From Flavicella sp965243265 (GTDB lineage Bacteria > Bacteroidota > Bacteroidia > Flavobacteriales > Flavobacteriaceae), in contig CBDEUL010000004.1 in the NCBI GenBank assembly GCA_965243265.1, positions 1-64,000 of the forward strand: a stretch of DNA of 64,000 bases. The letters are read 5' to 3'. The notes under the pieces are model-generated. The model was not told the DNA's origin and ran no database searches. It was given only the letters and a program-made list of their open reading frames with translations. Positions 8,481-17,066 of the stretch are shown here, one piece after another. A program made the translations under genes and the position numbers. Each line of letters starts with the position of its first letter. Positions within the stretch are counted from its first letter, which is position 1.

Positions 8481-9170
8481 ATGGATGGTACAATGACAGA
8501 GAAAGAGAAATTGATAACCTATTTGGAAGGTTTTTTAACAGAAGAACGTAAGGAGGTTTTTAAAAAGGTGTTAGAAGATCGTACTCGTCATTTTACTGTA
8601 ATTCTAGAAGATTTGTATTTAAAACATAATACAAGTGCTATTACCCGTAGTTGTGATGTTTTTGGAATTCAAGACATGCATATTATCGAAAATAATTACA
8701 AGACCTATGTTTCTAATCCTGTAGGAAAGGGATCTCAAAAATGGATGACTTTTCATAGGTACAATTCGGAAGATCATAATACACAAGCTTGTATTGATAC
8801 AGTAAAGTCTAAAGGATATCAAATTATAGCTACTACACCTCATGATTCGTCAAATTTTATAACAGATTTTGATGTAACTAAAAAATCTGCTTTTGTTTTT
8901 GGTGTAGAAAAGGACGGAGTTTCTGATATGATGTTGGAGCAAGCAGATGGGTATTTAAAAGTGCCTATGTATGGTTTTACTGAAAGTTTAAATGTTTCAG
9001 TAGCTGCGGCAATAATTTTACAGGAGGTTTCTACAAAGGTTAGAAAAACAGATATAGCATGGCAATTGACAGAGGAAGAAAAGGAAGATGTTTATTTGCA
9101 ATGGTTAAAAAAATCTATTAAAAACATTCAGAAAATATTAGTCCGTTATGAGGAGGATGCTAGTATATGA
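8481..9170 (+). CDS. SpoU/TrmH family tRNA or rRNA 2'-O-methyltransferase
   Basis: SAM-dependent ribose methyltransferase with the alpha/beta knot fold. Motif 1 is NTSAITRSCDVFG, motif 2 FVFGVEKDGVSD and motif 3 VPMYGFTESLNVSVAAAI. Its length (229) and lack of an N-terminal RNA-binding domain fit TrmH, which makes Gm18 in tRNA, but the target cannot be fixed from sequence alone. An in-frame second ATG (MTEKEKL, 8493) is an alternative start. Confidence 0.9.
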   Translation: MDGTMTEKEKLITYLEGFLTEERKEVFKKVLEDRTRHFTVILEDLYLKHNTSAITRSCDVFGIQDMHIIENNYKTYVSNPVGKGSQKWMTFHRYNSEDHNTQACIDTVKSKGYQIIATTPHDSSNFITDFDVTKKSAFVFGVEKDGVSDMMLEQADGYLKVPMYGFTESLNVSVAAAIILQEVSTKVRKTDIAWQLTEEEKEDVYLQWLKKSIKNIQKILVRYEEDASI

Positions 9171-9194
9171 TATTAAAATATAATTGGTTATAAT

Positions 9195-9224
9195 AAAAAG
9201 AGTTGGCATTAGCCAACTCTTTTT
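9195..9224. terminator. Bidirectional terminator after the TrmH-type gene
   Basis: AAAAAGAGTTGGC / GCCAACTCTTTTT with a 4-base loop between convergent genes. Confidence 0.85.
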
Positions 9225-9229
9225 ATTTG

Positions 9230-10246
9230 TTATAGTTTATCAACCGTAAGTTTATTTTTTCTATTGGCTATTTCCCAAGCTGTATGGAATATTAGTTTTG
9301 TTCTTTGGGTTAGTAGTTGGTAGTTTATTTTTTCTGAGGTATCTGTTTCTCTGTGATAATCGTCGTGTACACCATTAAAATAAAAAATAACAGGAATGTT
9401 GTTTTTAGCAAAGTTGTAATGGTCTGATCTGTAATAAAAACGATTAGGGTCGTTTTCATCATTAAACGTATAATCAAACTCTAAGCCTATGTATTTGTTA
9501 TTTATATTTTCTGAAAGGTTGTGTAGTTCAGAGCTTAATTTGTCAGAACCAATTAAGTATATGTAATTAGAGTTATTTAAGTGAGCATCATCAACACGTC
9601 CAATCATATCTATATTTAGGTTGACAATATGGTTTTTTAGAGGGAAAATAGGGTTTTTTACATACCACTTTGAGCCGTAAAGTCCTTTTTCTTCTGCTGT
9701 TAAGTTGATAAATAAAATGCTTCTTTTTGGTCCGTATCCTGCTTCAGAAGCAAGTTGAAAGGCTTCTGCTATTTCTAGAATGGCTACAGTTCCAGAACCA
9801 TCGTCGTCGGCTCCATTGTAAATTACATTTCCATTTTTACCTATATGATCATAATGTGCTGATATAACAAGGATTTCTTCGGGTTTTTCAGTTCCTTTTA
9901 CATAAGCAACTACGTTTTCAGAATCTTTTAGGTTTTTCGGTAAAAAAGAGGCTGGAACTTCTTGAAAGTAATCGTCGTTTCCTAAAGGTGTTTGAACGTG
10001 GTTTTTTTTGTAATTCTCCTTTAAGAATTGTGCTGCTTTTTTTTGTCCAGGTTCGCCAGTATCTCTTCCTTCATATGCATCAGAAGCTATTTCGTATAGG
10101 TTTTCAGTAAGTTCTTTTTCTGTAATTGTATTGGCAAATTCGATACTCTTTTTTTCGTAGTCTTTTTCCTTTTTAGAAACTTTTTTAGAGGTAGAGCAGG
10201 CTATAAGTAAAGCACAGCTGACAAGCGTTGTTAATGTGTTTTTCAT
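9230..10246 (-). CDS. M28 family metallopeptidase, lipoprotein
   Basis: Zinc aminopeptidase/carboxypeptidase of family M28, exported to the envelope. I chose the start MKNTLTTL because it gives a type II signal peptide ending in the lipobox LLIAC; the open frame extends 27 codons further without such logic. Two-zinc site residues are visible in SAHYDHIG, NGADDDGSGTV, TAEEKGLYGS, NIDMIGRVD and RSDHYNFA. About 338 residues. It lies 10 bases after the ABC ATPase gene, so it may be transcribed with it. Confidence 0.9.
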   Translation of the reverse strand: MKNTLTTLVSCALLIACSTSKKVSKKEKDYEKKSIEFANTITEKELTENLYEIASDAYEGRDTGEPGQKKAAQFLKENYKKNHVQTPLGNDDYFQEVPASFLPKNLKDSENVVAYVKGTEKPEEILVISAHYDHIGKNGNVIYNGADDDGSGTVAILEIAEAFQLASEAGYGPKRSILFINLTAEEKGLYGSKWYVKNPIFPLKNHIVNLNIDMIGRVDDAHLNNSNYIYLIGSDKLSSELHNLSENINNKYIGLEFDYTFNDENDPNRFYYRSDHYNFAKNNIPVIFYFNGVHDDYHRETDTSEKINYQLLTQRTKLIFHTAWEIANRKNKLTVDKL

Positions 10247-10256
10247 AGTTTGTAGT

Positions 10257-11054
10257 TTATTCAACCATGGTAAATTGATTGGTTTTTGGACTGAAATAAA
10301 TTTTATCTTTTGGAAATAAATTGTCAAAAGCTTTTTCTTTAATCAACGTATTTAAGCTACCTGATGTAAAATTGTTTTGACTCATTAGCCATAATTGATC
10401 GGCTATTTTGATAGCTAAATTTACTTCGTGTGTAGATAATAAGATAGTTTTTTGAGTCTGTTTTGCTAATTTTTGGAGCAGTTTAAAAACTTCTATTTTA
10501 TGGTGTATGTCTAGGTGAGCAGTAGGTTCGTCTAAAATAATAATATCGGTGTCTTGAGCTAGGGCTCTTGCAATCATTACTTTTTGTAATTGACCGTCAC
10601 TTAATTCGTAATTCTTTTTGTCTTTTAACTCTAAGATGTCTATTTCGTGTAAAGCATTTTCAACTTTATGAAAGTCTTCTTTAGTCAGGGTACCTAACCA
10701 ATTGGTATAGGGTTGTCTTCCTAAGGCAACTAATTCAAAAACGGTTAATTGGCTATCTGGAATTCGTTCTGTTAAGACCAAACTCATTTTTTTTGCAATT
10801 TGAGAGGTGCTTATAGCATCAATTTCTAAGTTGCCGAGATAAATATTTCCACTTAGTTTTTCTTGTGTTTTAGAAAGGGTTCTTAGTAGGGTAGACTTTC
10901 CAATTCCGTTTTTACCTAGCAAACAAATTAGTTTTCCTTTTTCTAATTGAATGTTTAAGTTTTTGGCAATGGTAGTTTGTTGCTTTTTGGATGTATATCC
11001 AATTGCTAAGTTTTTTGTTTCTAAAACAATTTTATTTTCCTTTTTGCTACTCAC
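10257..11054 (-). CDS. ABC transporter ATPase, FecE/BtuD type
   Basis: ATPase subunit of a siderophore-, heme- or cobalamin-type importer. Walker A GKNGIGKST, signature ELSDGQLQKVMIARAL, Walker B DIIILDEPTAHLD and the switch His in LSTHE are all present. It starts with GTG that shares one base with the TAG of the permease gene (TAGTG), so the pair is translationally coupled. The residues after about 215 are divergent. No substrate-binding protein gene is adjacent, so the substrate is unknown. Confidence 0.9.
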   Translation of the reverse strand: MSSKKENKIVLETKNLAIGYTSKKQQTTIAKNLNIQLEKGKLICLLGKNGIGKSTLLRTLSKTQEKLSGNIYLGNLEIDAISTSQIAKKMSLVLTERIPDSQLTVFELVALGRQPYTNWLGTLTKEDFHKVENALHEIDILELKDKKNYELSDGQLQKVMIARALAQDTDIIILDEPTAHLDIHHKIEVFKLLQKLAKQTQKTILLSTHEVNLAIKIADQLWLMSQNNFTSGSLNTLIKEKAFDNLFPKDKIYFSPKTNQFTMVE

Positions 11055-12085
11055 TACGTAATATTTTTTTGTTTTCTAACCAATAACCATATTACAATTG
11101 GTGCTCCAAATAATGATGTTATAGCGTTTATAGGTAATGTATATTCGCTGTTTGGAAGTTGTGCAATAGCATCACAAATAAGCATTAAAATGGCTCCGTT
11201 AATGGCTACTGCGGGTAATAATATTTTATGGTCTGAGGTGTTAAAAATCAATTTTGTTAAGTGGGGAATGGCCAATCCAATAAAGGCTATAGGACCAGAA
11301 AAAGCTGTGATAACTCCTGTAATTAAACTTGTAGTTATCAATACAAGGTATCTTGTTTTTTTGAGGTTTATTCCCATGCTTTTTGCATAGTTTTCTCCTA
11401 AAAGTAAACTGTTTAAAGGTTTTATAGCTGAGATAAGAAATAGTGAACAGATAAGGAGTATAAGAGAAAAAATGAGTAATTCAGACCAGTTTAGATTGCC
11501 TAAACTACCAAAATTCCAAAAGATAAATTGTTGTAGTTGTTCTGCGTTGCTAAAGTAACTGAGTACATTGATAATCGCAGCACTAATACTTCCAAACATA
11601 AGTCCAATAATTAAAATGGACATGGTGTTTTTAATTTTCTTAATAGCTAATAAAACAGCAGATAAAACCATAAAAGAGCCTAAGCTAGAGGCTATAGATA
11701 CACTCCATGTAGAAAGTGCAATTGTACTTAAAAAGCCACTAAAGAGTGAGGCTCCTAAAATTAGGGTAGCTACACCTAAACTAGCGCCAGAGCTAATACC
11801 CAATACAAATGGTCCTGCTAGTGGATTTCTAAACAATGTTTGCATGAGCAATCCACTAATTCCTAAACCAGAGCCAACTAATATGGCTGTGAAAGATTTT
11901 GGAAGTCTAAAGTTTAATAAAATATAATTCCAACTGGTATGTTCTGTGTTGTTTCCTACAAGCGTATTTAAAACTTCAGTAAAGGGAATGTAAATAGAAC
12001 CCAAGCTAATATTTACAAACCATACAATAAACAATGTTATGGTTGTATATATAAAATAAGGTTGATATGCCTTTTGGGGTGTCAA
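11054..12085 (-). CDS. FecCD-family ABC permease
   Basis: Inner-membrane permease of the BtuC/FecCD family, 343 residues with about ten hydrophobic segments. Typical motifs are LNFRLPKSFTAILVGSGLGISG, LMQTLFRNPLAGPFVLGISSGAS, SGPIAFIGLAIPHLTKL and the C-terminal INAITSLFGAPIVIWLL. It pairs with the overlapping ATPase for iron-siderophore, heme or vitamin B12 uptake. It begins 2 bases after the rdgB stop, so rdgB, the permease, the ATPase and perhaps the M28 peptidase could form one transcript. Confidence 0.92.
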   Translation of the reverse strand: MTPQKAYQPYFIYTTITLFIVWFVNISLGSIYIPFTEVLNTLVGNNTEHTSWNYILLNFRLPKSFTAILVGSGLGISGLLMQTLFRNPLAGPFVLGISSGASLGVATLILGASLFSGFLSTIALSTWSVSIASSLGSFMVLSAVLLAIKKIKNTMSILIIGLMFGSISAAIINVLSYFSNAEQLQQFIFWNFGSLGNLNWSELLIFSLILLICSLFLISAIKPLNSLLLGENYAKSMGINLKKTRYLVLITTSLITGVITAFSGPIAFIGLAIPHLTKLIFNTSDHKILLPAVAINGAILMLICDAIAQLPNSEYTLPINAITSLFGAPIVIWLLVRKQKNIT

Positions 12086-12087
12086 AA

Positions 12088-12660
12088 TTATAGGTTGTTT
12101 AAAAAACTGATTAATTTTTGTACAGCAAGACCTCTGTGACTAATTTTTCCTTTTTCTTCCATGCTCATTTCTGCAAAAGAAACGTCGTAGCCTTCGGGTT
12201 TAAAAATAGGATCGTAGCCAAATCCTTTATGTCCAGATTTTTTTTCTAGTATTGTTCCTTTGCAAATTCCTTCAAATAGATGTTGCTCTCCGTTTAAGTT
12301 TAGTGTAATAACGGTTTTAAATTGTGCTTTTCTATTGGTTTTCCCTTCTAGGTTTTTTAGAAGCTTTTCCATGTTTTTATCAGCATCATTTTCTTCACCA
12401 GCATATCTAGCAGAATAAACTCCAGGTGCTCCGTTTAAAGCTTCAACCTCTAAACCTGTATCATCAGCAAAACAATTTTGTTTGTAGGTTTCTGTAACAT
12501 AGTCTGCTTTTAGTTTAGAATTTCCTTCTAGTGTTTTTGCAGTTTCAGGAATTTCTTCATGGCAGTTGATGTCTTGTAATCCTAAAAGGGTAACAGAAGG
12601 TAATAGAGCATTTACTTCTTTAAGTTTATTAGCGTTGTGTGTAGCAAAAACAATTTTCAT
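12088..12660 (-). CDS. rdgB: XTP/dITP pyrophosphatase (HAM1/RdgB)
   Basis: House-cleaning nucleotidase that hydrolyses dITP and XTP to monophosphates. I chose MKIVFATHNANKLKEV as the start, giving the usual 190 residues; six extra codons upstream are open. Conserved parts are ADDTGLEVEALNGAPGVYSARYAG, FGYDPIF, FAEMS and the terminal KGKISHRGLA. Confidence 0.95.
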   Translation of the reverse strand: MKIVFATHNANKLKEVNALLPSVTLLGLQDINCHEEIPETAKTLEGNSKLKADYVTETYKQNCFADDTGLEVEALNGAPGVYSARYAGEENDADKNMEKLLKNLEGKTNRKAQFKTVITLNLNGEQHLFEGICKGTILEKKSGHKGFGYDPIFKPEGYDVSFAEMSMEEKGKISHRGLAVQKLISFLNNL

Positions 12661-12846
12661 TTGAAAAGATGTGTTCAATAGTTAATAACAAACAAATATA
12701 TTCTATTTCGTAGAAATACAGATTGTTTGGATGTGGAGTATTTTTAGAAAATTATTTTTTAATGGTAGGGTGTAGCTCATATTACTTGTTATATAAATGT
12801 ACAGTGGTATGATAACGCTTATTTTTTAATTTAAAACCATTCAGAT

Positions 12847-13686
12847 ATGAAAACGATAACACCTTTTAGAGGGATCTTTAAAATTTATATTTTATTCATT
12901 TTAATAAGTATGTTTATTAGTTGCAGTTCAACAACAGTTGATGAAACCATTGAAATGGAAGAGGAAACTTCAGAGACTGATGAGAGTAGTGATGAAACAC
13001 AAGAGCCTGAGGATACAGATTATGATATTACTACTATTTTAGAAATTTTTGATGCAGCATCTAACGTAGTATCGTATTCTGTTAATGGTGATAATGTAAC
13101 AATTACAACGGGTAATCTGCCAAATCACGTATCACCTTACTATCAAGATACAGAGTGGCATAATGATTATTATGCGGATTATGATGGAACCAATGCAGCT
13201 TTTCATTTGAATCCTAATAGAATAAGTGAACAGAATATCACATTTACAATTCCGTTACATCCAGAATCAGCAAGTACAAAAGAGGATACACCTATGGGAC
13301 CTATGGGGGTTTCTAGAAATGGGGTTGTTTTTTTCAATCAATATGCAGCAGGTAGAGAGGATTTGGATGGTGAAATAAATTCTTTTGATCAGTACTTAGG
13401 ACATCCAACAGGTACAGGGGCTTATCATTATCATATTGAGCCCACCTATTTAACAGATACTTTTGGTGAAGATGCGTTATTAGGACTTTTAGCGGATGGT
13501 TTTCCTGTGTATGGACCTAAAGAGAATGGGGTAACAATAGCATCTGAAGATTTGGATGATTATCATGGACATTATGGTGAAACTACAGAGTTTCCAAATG
13601 GTATTTATCATTACCATGTAACGGCAGATGCTCCATATATTAATGGAAATGGATTTTACGGAACCCCAGGTACTATTTCTCAATAA
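12847..13686 (+). CDS. YHYH-domain lipoprotein
   Basis: Exported lipoprotein of 279 residues. The signal peptide ends in MFISCSS (lipidated Cys), followed by an acidic Ser/Glu/Asp/Thr linker (about residues 30-60) and a YHYH domain. Two copies of the name-giving motif are seen, GAYHYHIEP and GIYHYHVTA, with other His-rich stretches (DYHGHYGE) that could bind metal. Function of the family is not established. It leads a three-gene cluster with a MORN-type lipoprotein and an SCO protein. Confidence 0.85.
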   Translation: MKTITPFRGIFKIYILFILISMFISCSSTTVDETIEMEEETSETDESSDETQEPEDTDYDITTILEIFDAASNVVSYSVNGDNVTITTGNLPNHVSPYYQDTEWHNDYYADYDGTNAAFHLNPNRISEQNITFTIPLHPESASTKEDTPMGPMGVSRNGVVFFNQYAAGREDLDGEINSFDQYLGHPTGTGAYHYHIEPTYLTDTFGEDALLGLLADGFPVYGPKENGVTIASEDLDDYHGHYGETTEFPNGIYHYHVTADAPYINGNGFYGTPGTISQ

Positions 13687-13695
13687 AGGTAAGTA

Positions 13696-14253
13696 ATGAA
13701 AAAAATGTATCTCTTTATATTCGTATGTATTCATCTTATGTCATGTAAGAATGAGGAAGCAATACTTGTTGTAGCAGAATCTTCTAAAGAAGTTGTTTTT
13801 AAAAACGGGTTAATATATCACAAGGAGGCTCTTTTTACAGGTCAATTAGTCTCGTATTACAATTCTATCCAGAAGAATATAAAGTCAACATGCTTTTATA
13901 AAAAAGGAAAAAAGAATGGAGTTGAAAAACGATGGTATTTAAATGGTCAGTTGAATTCTTTAAGAACTTATACTGAAAGTGTAAAAACAGGAATTCATCA
14001 AGGGTGGTGGAAAAATGGAAAGCAAAAATTTATTTATCATTTTAATGAAGTAGGAGAGTATCAAGGATCGGTAAAAGAATGGTATTCTAGCGGTATGTTG
14101 TATAGAGATTTTAATTATAGTAGAGGGAAAGAAGAAGGTAGCCAGAAGATGTGGAAAAGAAATGGGAATTTGAAAGCAAATTACGTGAAGCTTAACGGGG
14201 AACGTTTTGGTTTAATTGGTTTAAAAAAATGCAATTCGGTAGCTACAAATTAA
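13696..14253 (+). CDS. MORN-type repeat (YwqK-like) lipoprotein
   Basis: 185-residue lipoprotein (signal ending LMSCKN) carrying repeats of the MORN_2/YwqK type: KKGKKNGVEKRWYLNGQL, KTGIHQGWWKNGKQ, YQGSVKEWYSSGMLY and KEEGSQKMWKRNGNLK. The family is often labelled 'YwqK antitoxin', but here there is no toxin and the protein is exported, so that name should not be taken literally. It follows the YHYH gene by 9 bases and precedes the SCO gene by 10, so it is probably in one operon. Confidence 0.8.
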   Translation: MKKMYLFIFVCIHLMSCKNEEAILVVAESSKEVVFKNGLIYHKEALFTGQLVSYYNSIQKNIKSTCFYKKGKKNGVEKRWYLNGQLNSLRTYTESVKTGIHQGWWKNGKQKFIYHFNEVGEYQGSVKEWYSSGMLYRDFNYSRGKEEGSQKMWKRNGNLKANYVKLNGERFGLIGLKKCNSVATN

Positions 14254-14263
14254 GAATGATTTT

Positions 14264-14920
14264 ATGAAAAATAGTATTTACATATTAATGGTGTTCACAT
14301 TGTTGGTGGCTTGCAAAGAGGAAGCTCCAAAAACAAAAAATACAGAGATAACTTTGCCTTATTTTAATACGGGAAGTTTTACACCAGAATGGATTTCGGA
14401 AACGAATGCTGCTTATACCAAAATACATACAATTCCTGATTTTAGTTTTATAAATCAGTTAGGGGAAAATATAACTCAAGAGGATTATAGAGGTAAAATT
14501 TATATTGCTGATTTCTTTTTTACGACTTGTACAGGGATTTGTAGATCCTTGAGTTTGAATATGGCAAAACTTCAGAATATTTTTGCAGAAGATTCAGAGG
14601 TTTTATTATTATCTCATTCCGTTACTCCAGAAATAGATTCGGTACCTGTTTTAAAGAAGTATGCTGATAACTACGGGGTAAACAGCTCTAAATGGAATTT
14701 AGTAACAGGAAATAAGGAACAGATTTATGAATTGGCTAGAACGGCTTATTTTTCAGATGAAGATTTTGTAAAAACCAAAGAGGCTAGTGAATTTATACAT
14801 ACTGAAAATTTTATTTTGATAGATAAGAAAGGGAGAATACGAGGTGTTTATAATGGAACACTAGCTTTGGAAGTAAAACGCTTGCAAAGACATATTGAAA
14901 TTTTAAAGAAAGAACTATAA
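14264..14920 (+). CDS. SCO1/SenC family lipoprotein
   Basis: Thioredoxin-fold protein of the SCO family, generally a copper chaperone or thiol reductase for cytochrome oxidase assembly. 218 residues. The signal peptide ends LLVACKE, the copper/redox motif is CTGIC (in TTCTGICRSL), and the third ligand His is in EFIHTENFILID. It is the last gene of the YHYH-MORN-SCO cluster, which suggests these lipoproteins share a metal-handling role (inference). Confidence 0.88.
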   Translation: MKNSIYILMVFTLLVACKEEAPKTKNTEITLPYFNTGSFTPEWISETNAAYTKIHTIPDFSFINQLGENITQEDYRGKIYIADFFFTTCTGICRSLSLNMAKLQNIFAEDSEVLLLSHSVTPEIDSVPVLKKYADNYGVNSSKWNLVTGNKEQIYELARTAYFSDEDFVKTKEASEFIHTENFILIDKKGRIRGVYNGTLALEVKRLQRHIEILKKEL

Positions 14921-15053
14921 GGGGGATATAGTTCTTTTAGGTTGTCAGTTTGAGTGATTTTAAGAATGAAGTTATTATGGCTTAATTCTTATGTAATTTC
15001 ACTTGAACTGAGAGCTGTTTTATTTATAGAGACCTTTTGTTAATTTGTTTGGG

Positions 15054-15824
15054 TTATCTGTATTCACCCGAAAATTTTCCATTATTGTTATTCCACATAG
15101 ATTTAGGGGGCACTGAGTGAATTGTACTCCAATGTTCGGATATTTTTCCGTTAGTAACTCTAAAAAGATCGTAAATTCCACAGTGATTTTTGTTTACATA
15201 AGCTTCGTTAACAGCTAAAATAAAGTTTCCTTCAGCGAGTACACGATGTGTTTTTATATATTTAAAGTGTAGGTCTTTTATACCATCTAACGCTGATTTT
15301 AAAGAATTAAAACCGTCTTTTAGAAAAGGACTGTGCTGAATAAGTTCTTCATTTTTGATAAAGTCATTTACACAGTTGTAGTCTTTTTTTATAAGAATAT
15401 TTTTGACAAAATTTCTTATAAGTTCACGGTTAATTTCCGTTTTATCTAAATCAGTGGCTTCTGTAGGCCCATCGAGCATTGTTCTTCCAGAAGCATTTGG
15501 TCCTTGTTGTGCCTGTAAGTTATCCCAGTGTTCAGTTGTTTGTTTGCCTTCAAACTTAAAAACCTCAAAAACAATGTTAGGACTTCCAAAATCATATCTT
15601 CCATGAGCAAAAACAAAATCACCATCTTGAAAAGCCCTTACCATTTCTACTTTAGGGTTTGTTAGTGAAATGTTTTTAAATAGTACAGCGATACCTTTAC
15701 CACCATCTCGAGTCATAGGGTTGTGCTGAATGTATTTGTCTTCGTTAATAACACCTACGGCCATAGGGTCTCCTGTTTCCATAGCCATCAATAAATCAAT
15801 AATGGCTTGTTTGTTTGAACTCAT
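15054..15824 (-). CDS. Tandem SnoaL-like (NTF2-fold) protein
   Basis: 256 residues made of two SnoaL-like domains in tandem (about 5-110 and 130-245). Both repeat the same pattern: IQHNP...GG and LIQHSPFLKDG, then GDFVFAHGRYD and GNFILAVNEAY, then TTEHWDNLQ and ISEHWSTIHSVP. Such domains bind small polar compounds; no enzyme activity can be assigned. It is the third gene of a probable minus-strand operon after the DUF1569 gene (15-base gap). Confidence 0.8.
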   Translation of the reverse strand: MSSNKQAIIDLLMAMETGDPMAVGVINEDKYIQHNPMTRDGGKGIAVLFKNISLTNPKVEMVRAFQDGDFVFAHGRYDFGSPNIVFEVFKFEGKQTTEHWDNLQAQQGPNASGRTMLDGPTEATDLDKTEINRELIRNFVKNILIKKDYNCVNDFIKNEELIQHSPFLKDGFNSLKSALDGIKDLHFKYIKTHRVLAEGNFILAVNEAYVNKNHCGIYDLFRVTNGKISEHWSTIHSVPPKSMWNNNNGKFSGEYR

Positions 15825-15839
15825 ATCGGTAGTACTCGT

Positions 15840-16292
15840 TTATACAGAAAATTGATGTAAATGATGATCTAAATGTTTGTAAAACATATTGCTCCATTCA
15901 TCACTGGTTAGTTTTCCAAAAGAGTGAGATTCTTTTCCTTCAAAATGTGAGATACCAAGTTGTTGTGTTTTCTTTAGGAAATTAATCAACCTTTCTTTTT
16001 CAACATCAAAGTCTTTTTCATTAGCGATAACAAATTCTGGAGCTGTTCTGCTATTTACTTTGTAAGGTTTTTCGCTAACAACAATCTTTTTAATAAATGT
16101 TTTTAAAAGTAAACGTTTAAAAGAATTTGGTTTACCATTGGGTGGGTTAAAAACAAGTTCGTAGGTAACACAATTGTGTGCAAGCATTTGTGCTGCATTC
16201 ATTTTTCCCCAAACAGCTTTTGATTCAGGTGTCAATGACTCTATTCTTTTAATGAGCTTAGAGGTAACTTTAGCGTCGAAAATATTTTGCAT
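15840..16292 (-). CDS. DUF1569 family protein (DinB-like)
   Basis: 150-residue protein with the DUF1569 hallmarks WGKMNAAQMLAHN near residue 28 and LTSDEWSNMFYKHLDHHLHQF at the C-terminus. This is a DinB-like four-helix bundle with His residues placed as for metal binding. Function unknown. It is 6 bases from the ACT-domain gene upstream, so it is probably co-transcribed. Confidence 0.85.
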   Translation of the reverse strand: MQNIFDAKVTSKLIKRIESLTPESKAVWGKMNAAQMLAHNCVTYELVFNPPNGKPNSFKRLLLKTFIKKIVVSEKPYKVNSRTAPEFVIANEKDFDVEKERLINFLKKTQQLGISHFEGKESHSFGKLTSDEWSNMFYKHLDHHLHQFSV

Positions 16293-16298
16293 AATGGT

Positions 16299-16958
16299 TT
16301 ATTTTTTCTTCATATCTATTAAAATAGAAAAAGTACTATTTACATCTTCTTCCTTTACAACAATGGTCATTTCGTGTGTAGTAGAAATAATTTCTTGTAC
16401 AGAAATACCTGCCCACGCCAATTGTTTTAAAATAAAATAATAAACACCAGATTGTTCTATATTAGTTTTAGGAAGCTTAATAGTTATAGAAGCTAGTTCA
16501 ATATGTGAGTATATAAGAATTTCTTTTGCAAAGAGTTCTTTAACTCTTTCTTCTAAGTTTTTACTTGTAACAATATTAGTTTCAAAAATACCTTGTGATA
16601 TTGTAAAGAAATAATCTTTGTCATCACCAATTTCAGTAAGTAAAGCAGTGATCGCTTTTAAGAGACTAGAAGTGTTTTTATAGGTGAAATTACAAAGGTC
16701 AGAACGAACGATAAAATCGCCCAAAGAAAAAGTGAATTTTCGAATGTTTTTTCTAATTCGTAATAAGTTAGAAGGAGATAATCTGTTGATGGCCATCATA
16801 ATGGCTCCAGGCTTTACTTCTTTTCCTAAATCTTTTTCTACATCTTCTTGTATTGCTCTTGCAAGGGAAGAAACATTGATTAGTTTATCGTTTAAGGCTT
16901 CTTCATAAAAAGGAGTTTTACGAATAATACTTTCTACAGATTCTTGAATGGTTTTCAT
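16299..16958 (-). CDS. ACT-domain protein divergent from lysC, aspartokinase-regulator-like
   Basis: 219 residues from the start MKTIQESVESIIRKTP; an open frame extends 30 codons upstream into the promoter region and is less likely. The N-terminal ~85 residues look like a winged-helix segment (INVSSLARAIQEDVEKDLGKEV). The C-terminal third matches the ACT domain of aspartokinases (SGVYYFILKQLAWAGISVQE). There is no kinase domain, although such genes are sometimes labelled 'aspartate kinase'. It is divergent from lysC over a gap with a perfect palindrome. I infer a lysine- or threonine-sensing regulator. Confidence 0.6.
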   Translation of the reverse strand: MKTIQESVESIIRKTPFYEEALNDKLINVSSLARAIQEDVEKDLGKEVKPGAIMMAINRLSPSNLLRIRKNIRKFTFSLGDFIVRSDLCNFTYKNTSSLLKAITALLTEIGDDKDYFFTISQGIFETNIVTSKNLEERVKELFAKEILIYSHIELASITIKLPKTNIEQSGVYYFILKQLAWAGISVQEIISTTHEMTIVVKEEDVNSTFSILIDMKKK

Positions 16959-16964
16959 AGGAAT

Positions 16965-16978
16965 GTTTAAATTTAAAC
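16965..16978. promoter_or_regulatory. Perfect palindrome GTTTAAATTTAAAC, possible operator
   Basis: A 14-base perfect palindrome 7 bases upstream of the ACT-domain gene start, inside the divergent promoter region shared with lysC. A regulator site is possible. A/T-rich palindromes arise easily in this genome. Confidence 0.35.
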
Positions 16979-17011
16979 AATTTGTAGTAAAGTGTAAATA
17001 TATTATAATTT

Positions 17012-17043
17012 TTTGCCCCAAATTGACATTTGAAAGATTTTTG
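17012..17043 (+). promoter_or_regulatory. Putative lysC promoter
   Basis: TTTG at 17012-17015, a 20-base spacer, then GATTTTTG at 17036-17043 (one mismatch to TAnnTTTG), 23 bases before the ATG. Confidence 0.5.
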
Positions 17044-17066
17044 CACAAAAATATATACGTACAAAA

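Noticed and set aside
13696..14253. Antitoxin function for the YwqK-like gene
   Set aside because: It has a lipoprotein signal peptide and no toxin partner; the label comes only from a distant family name.
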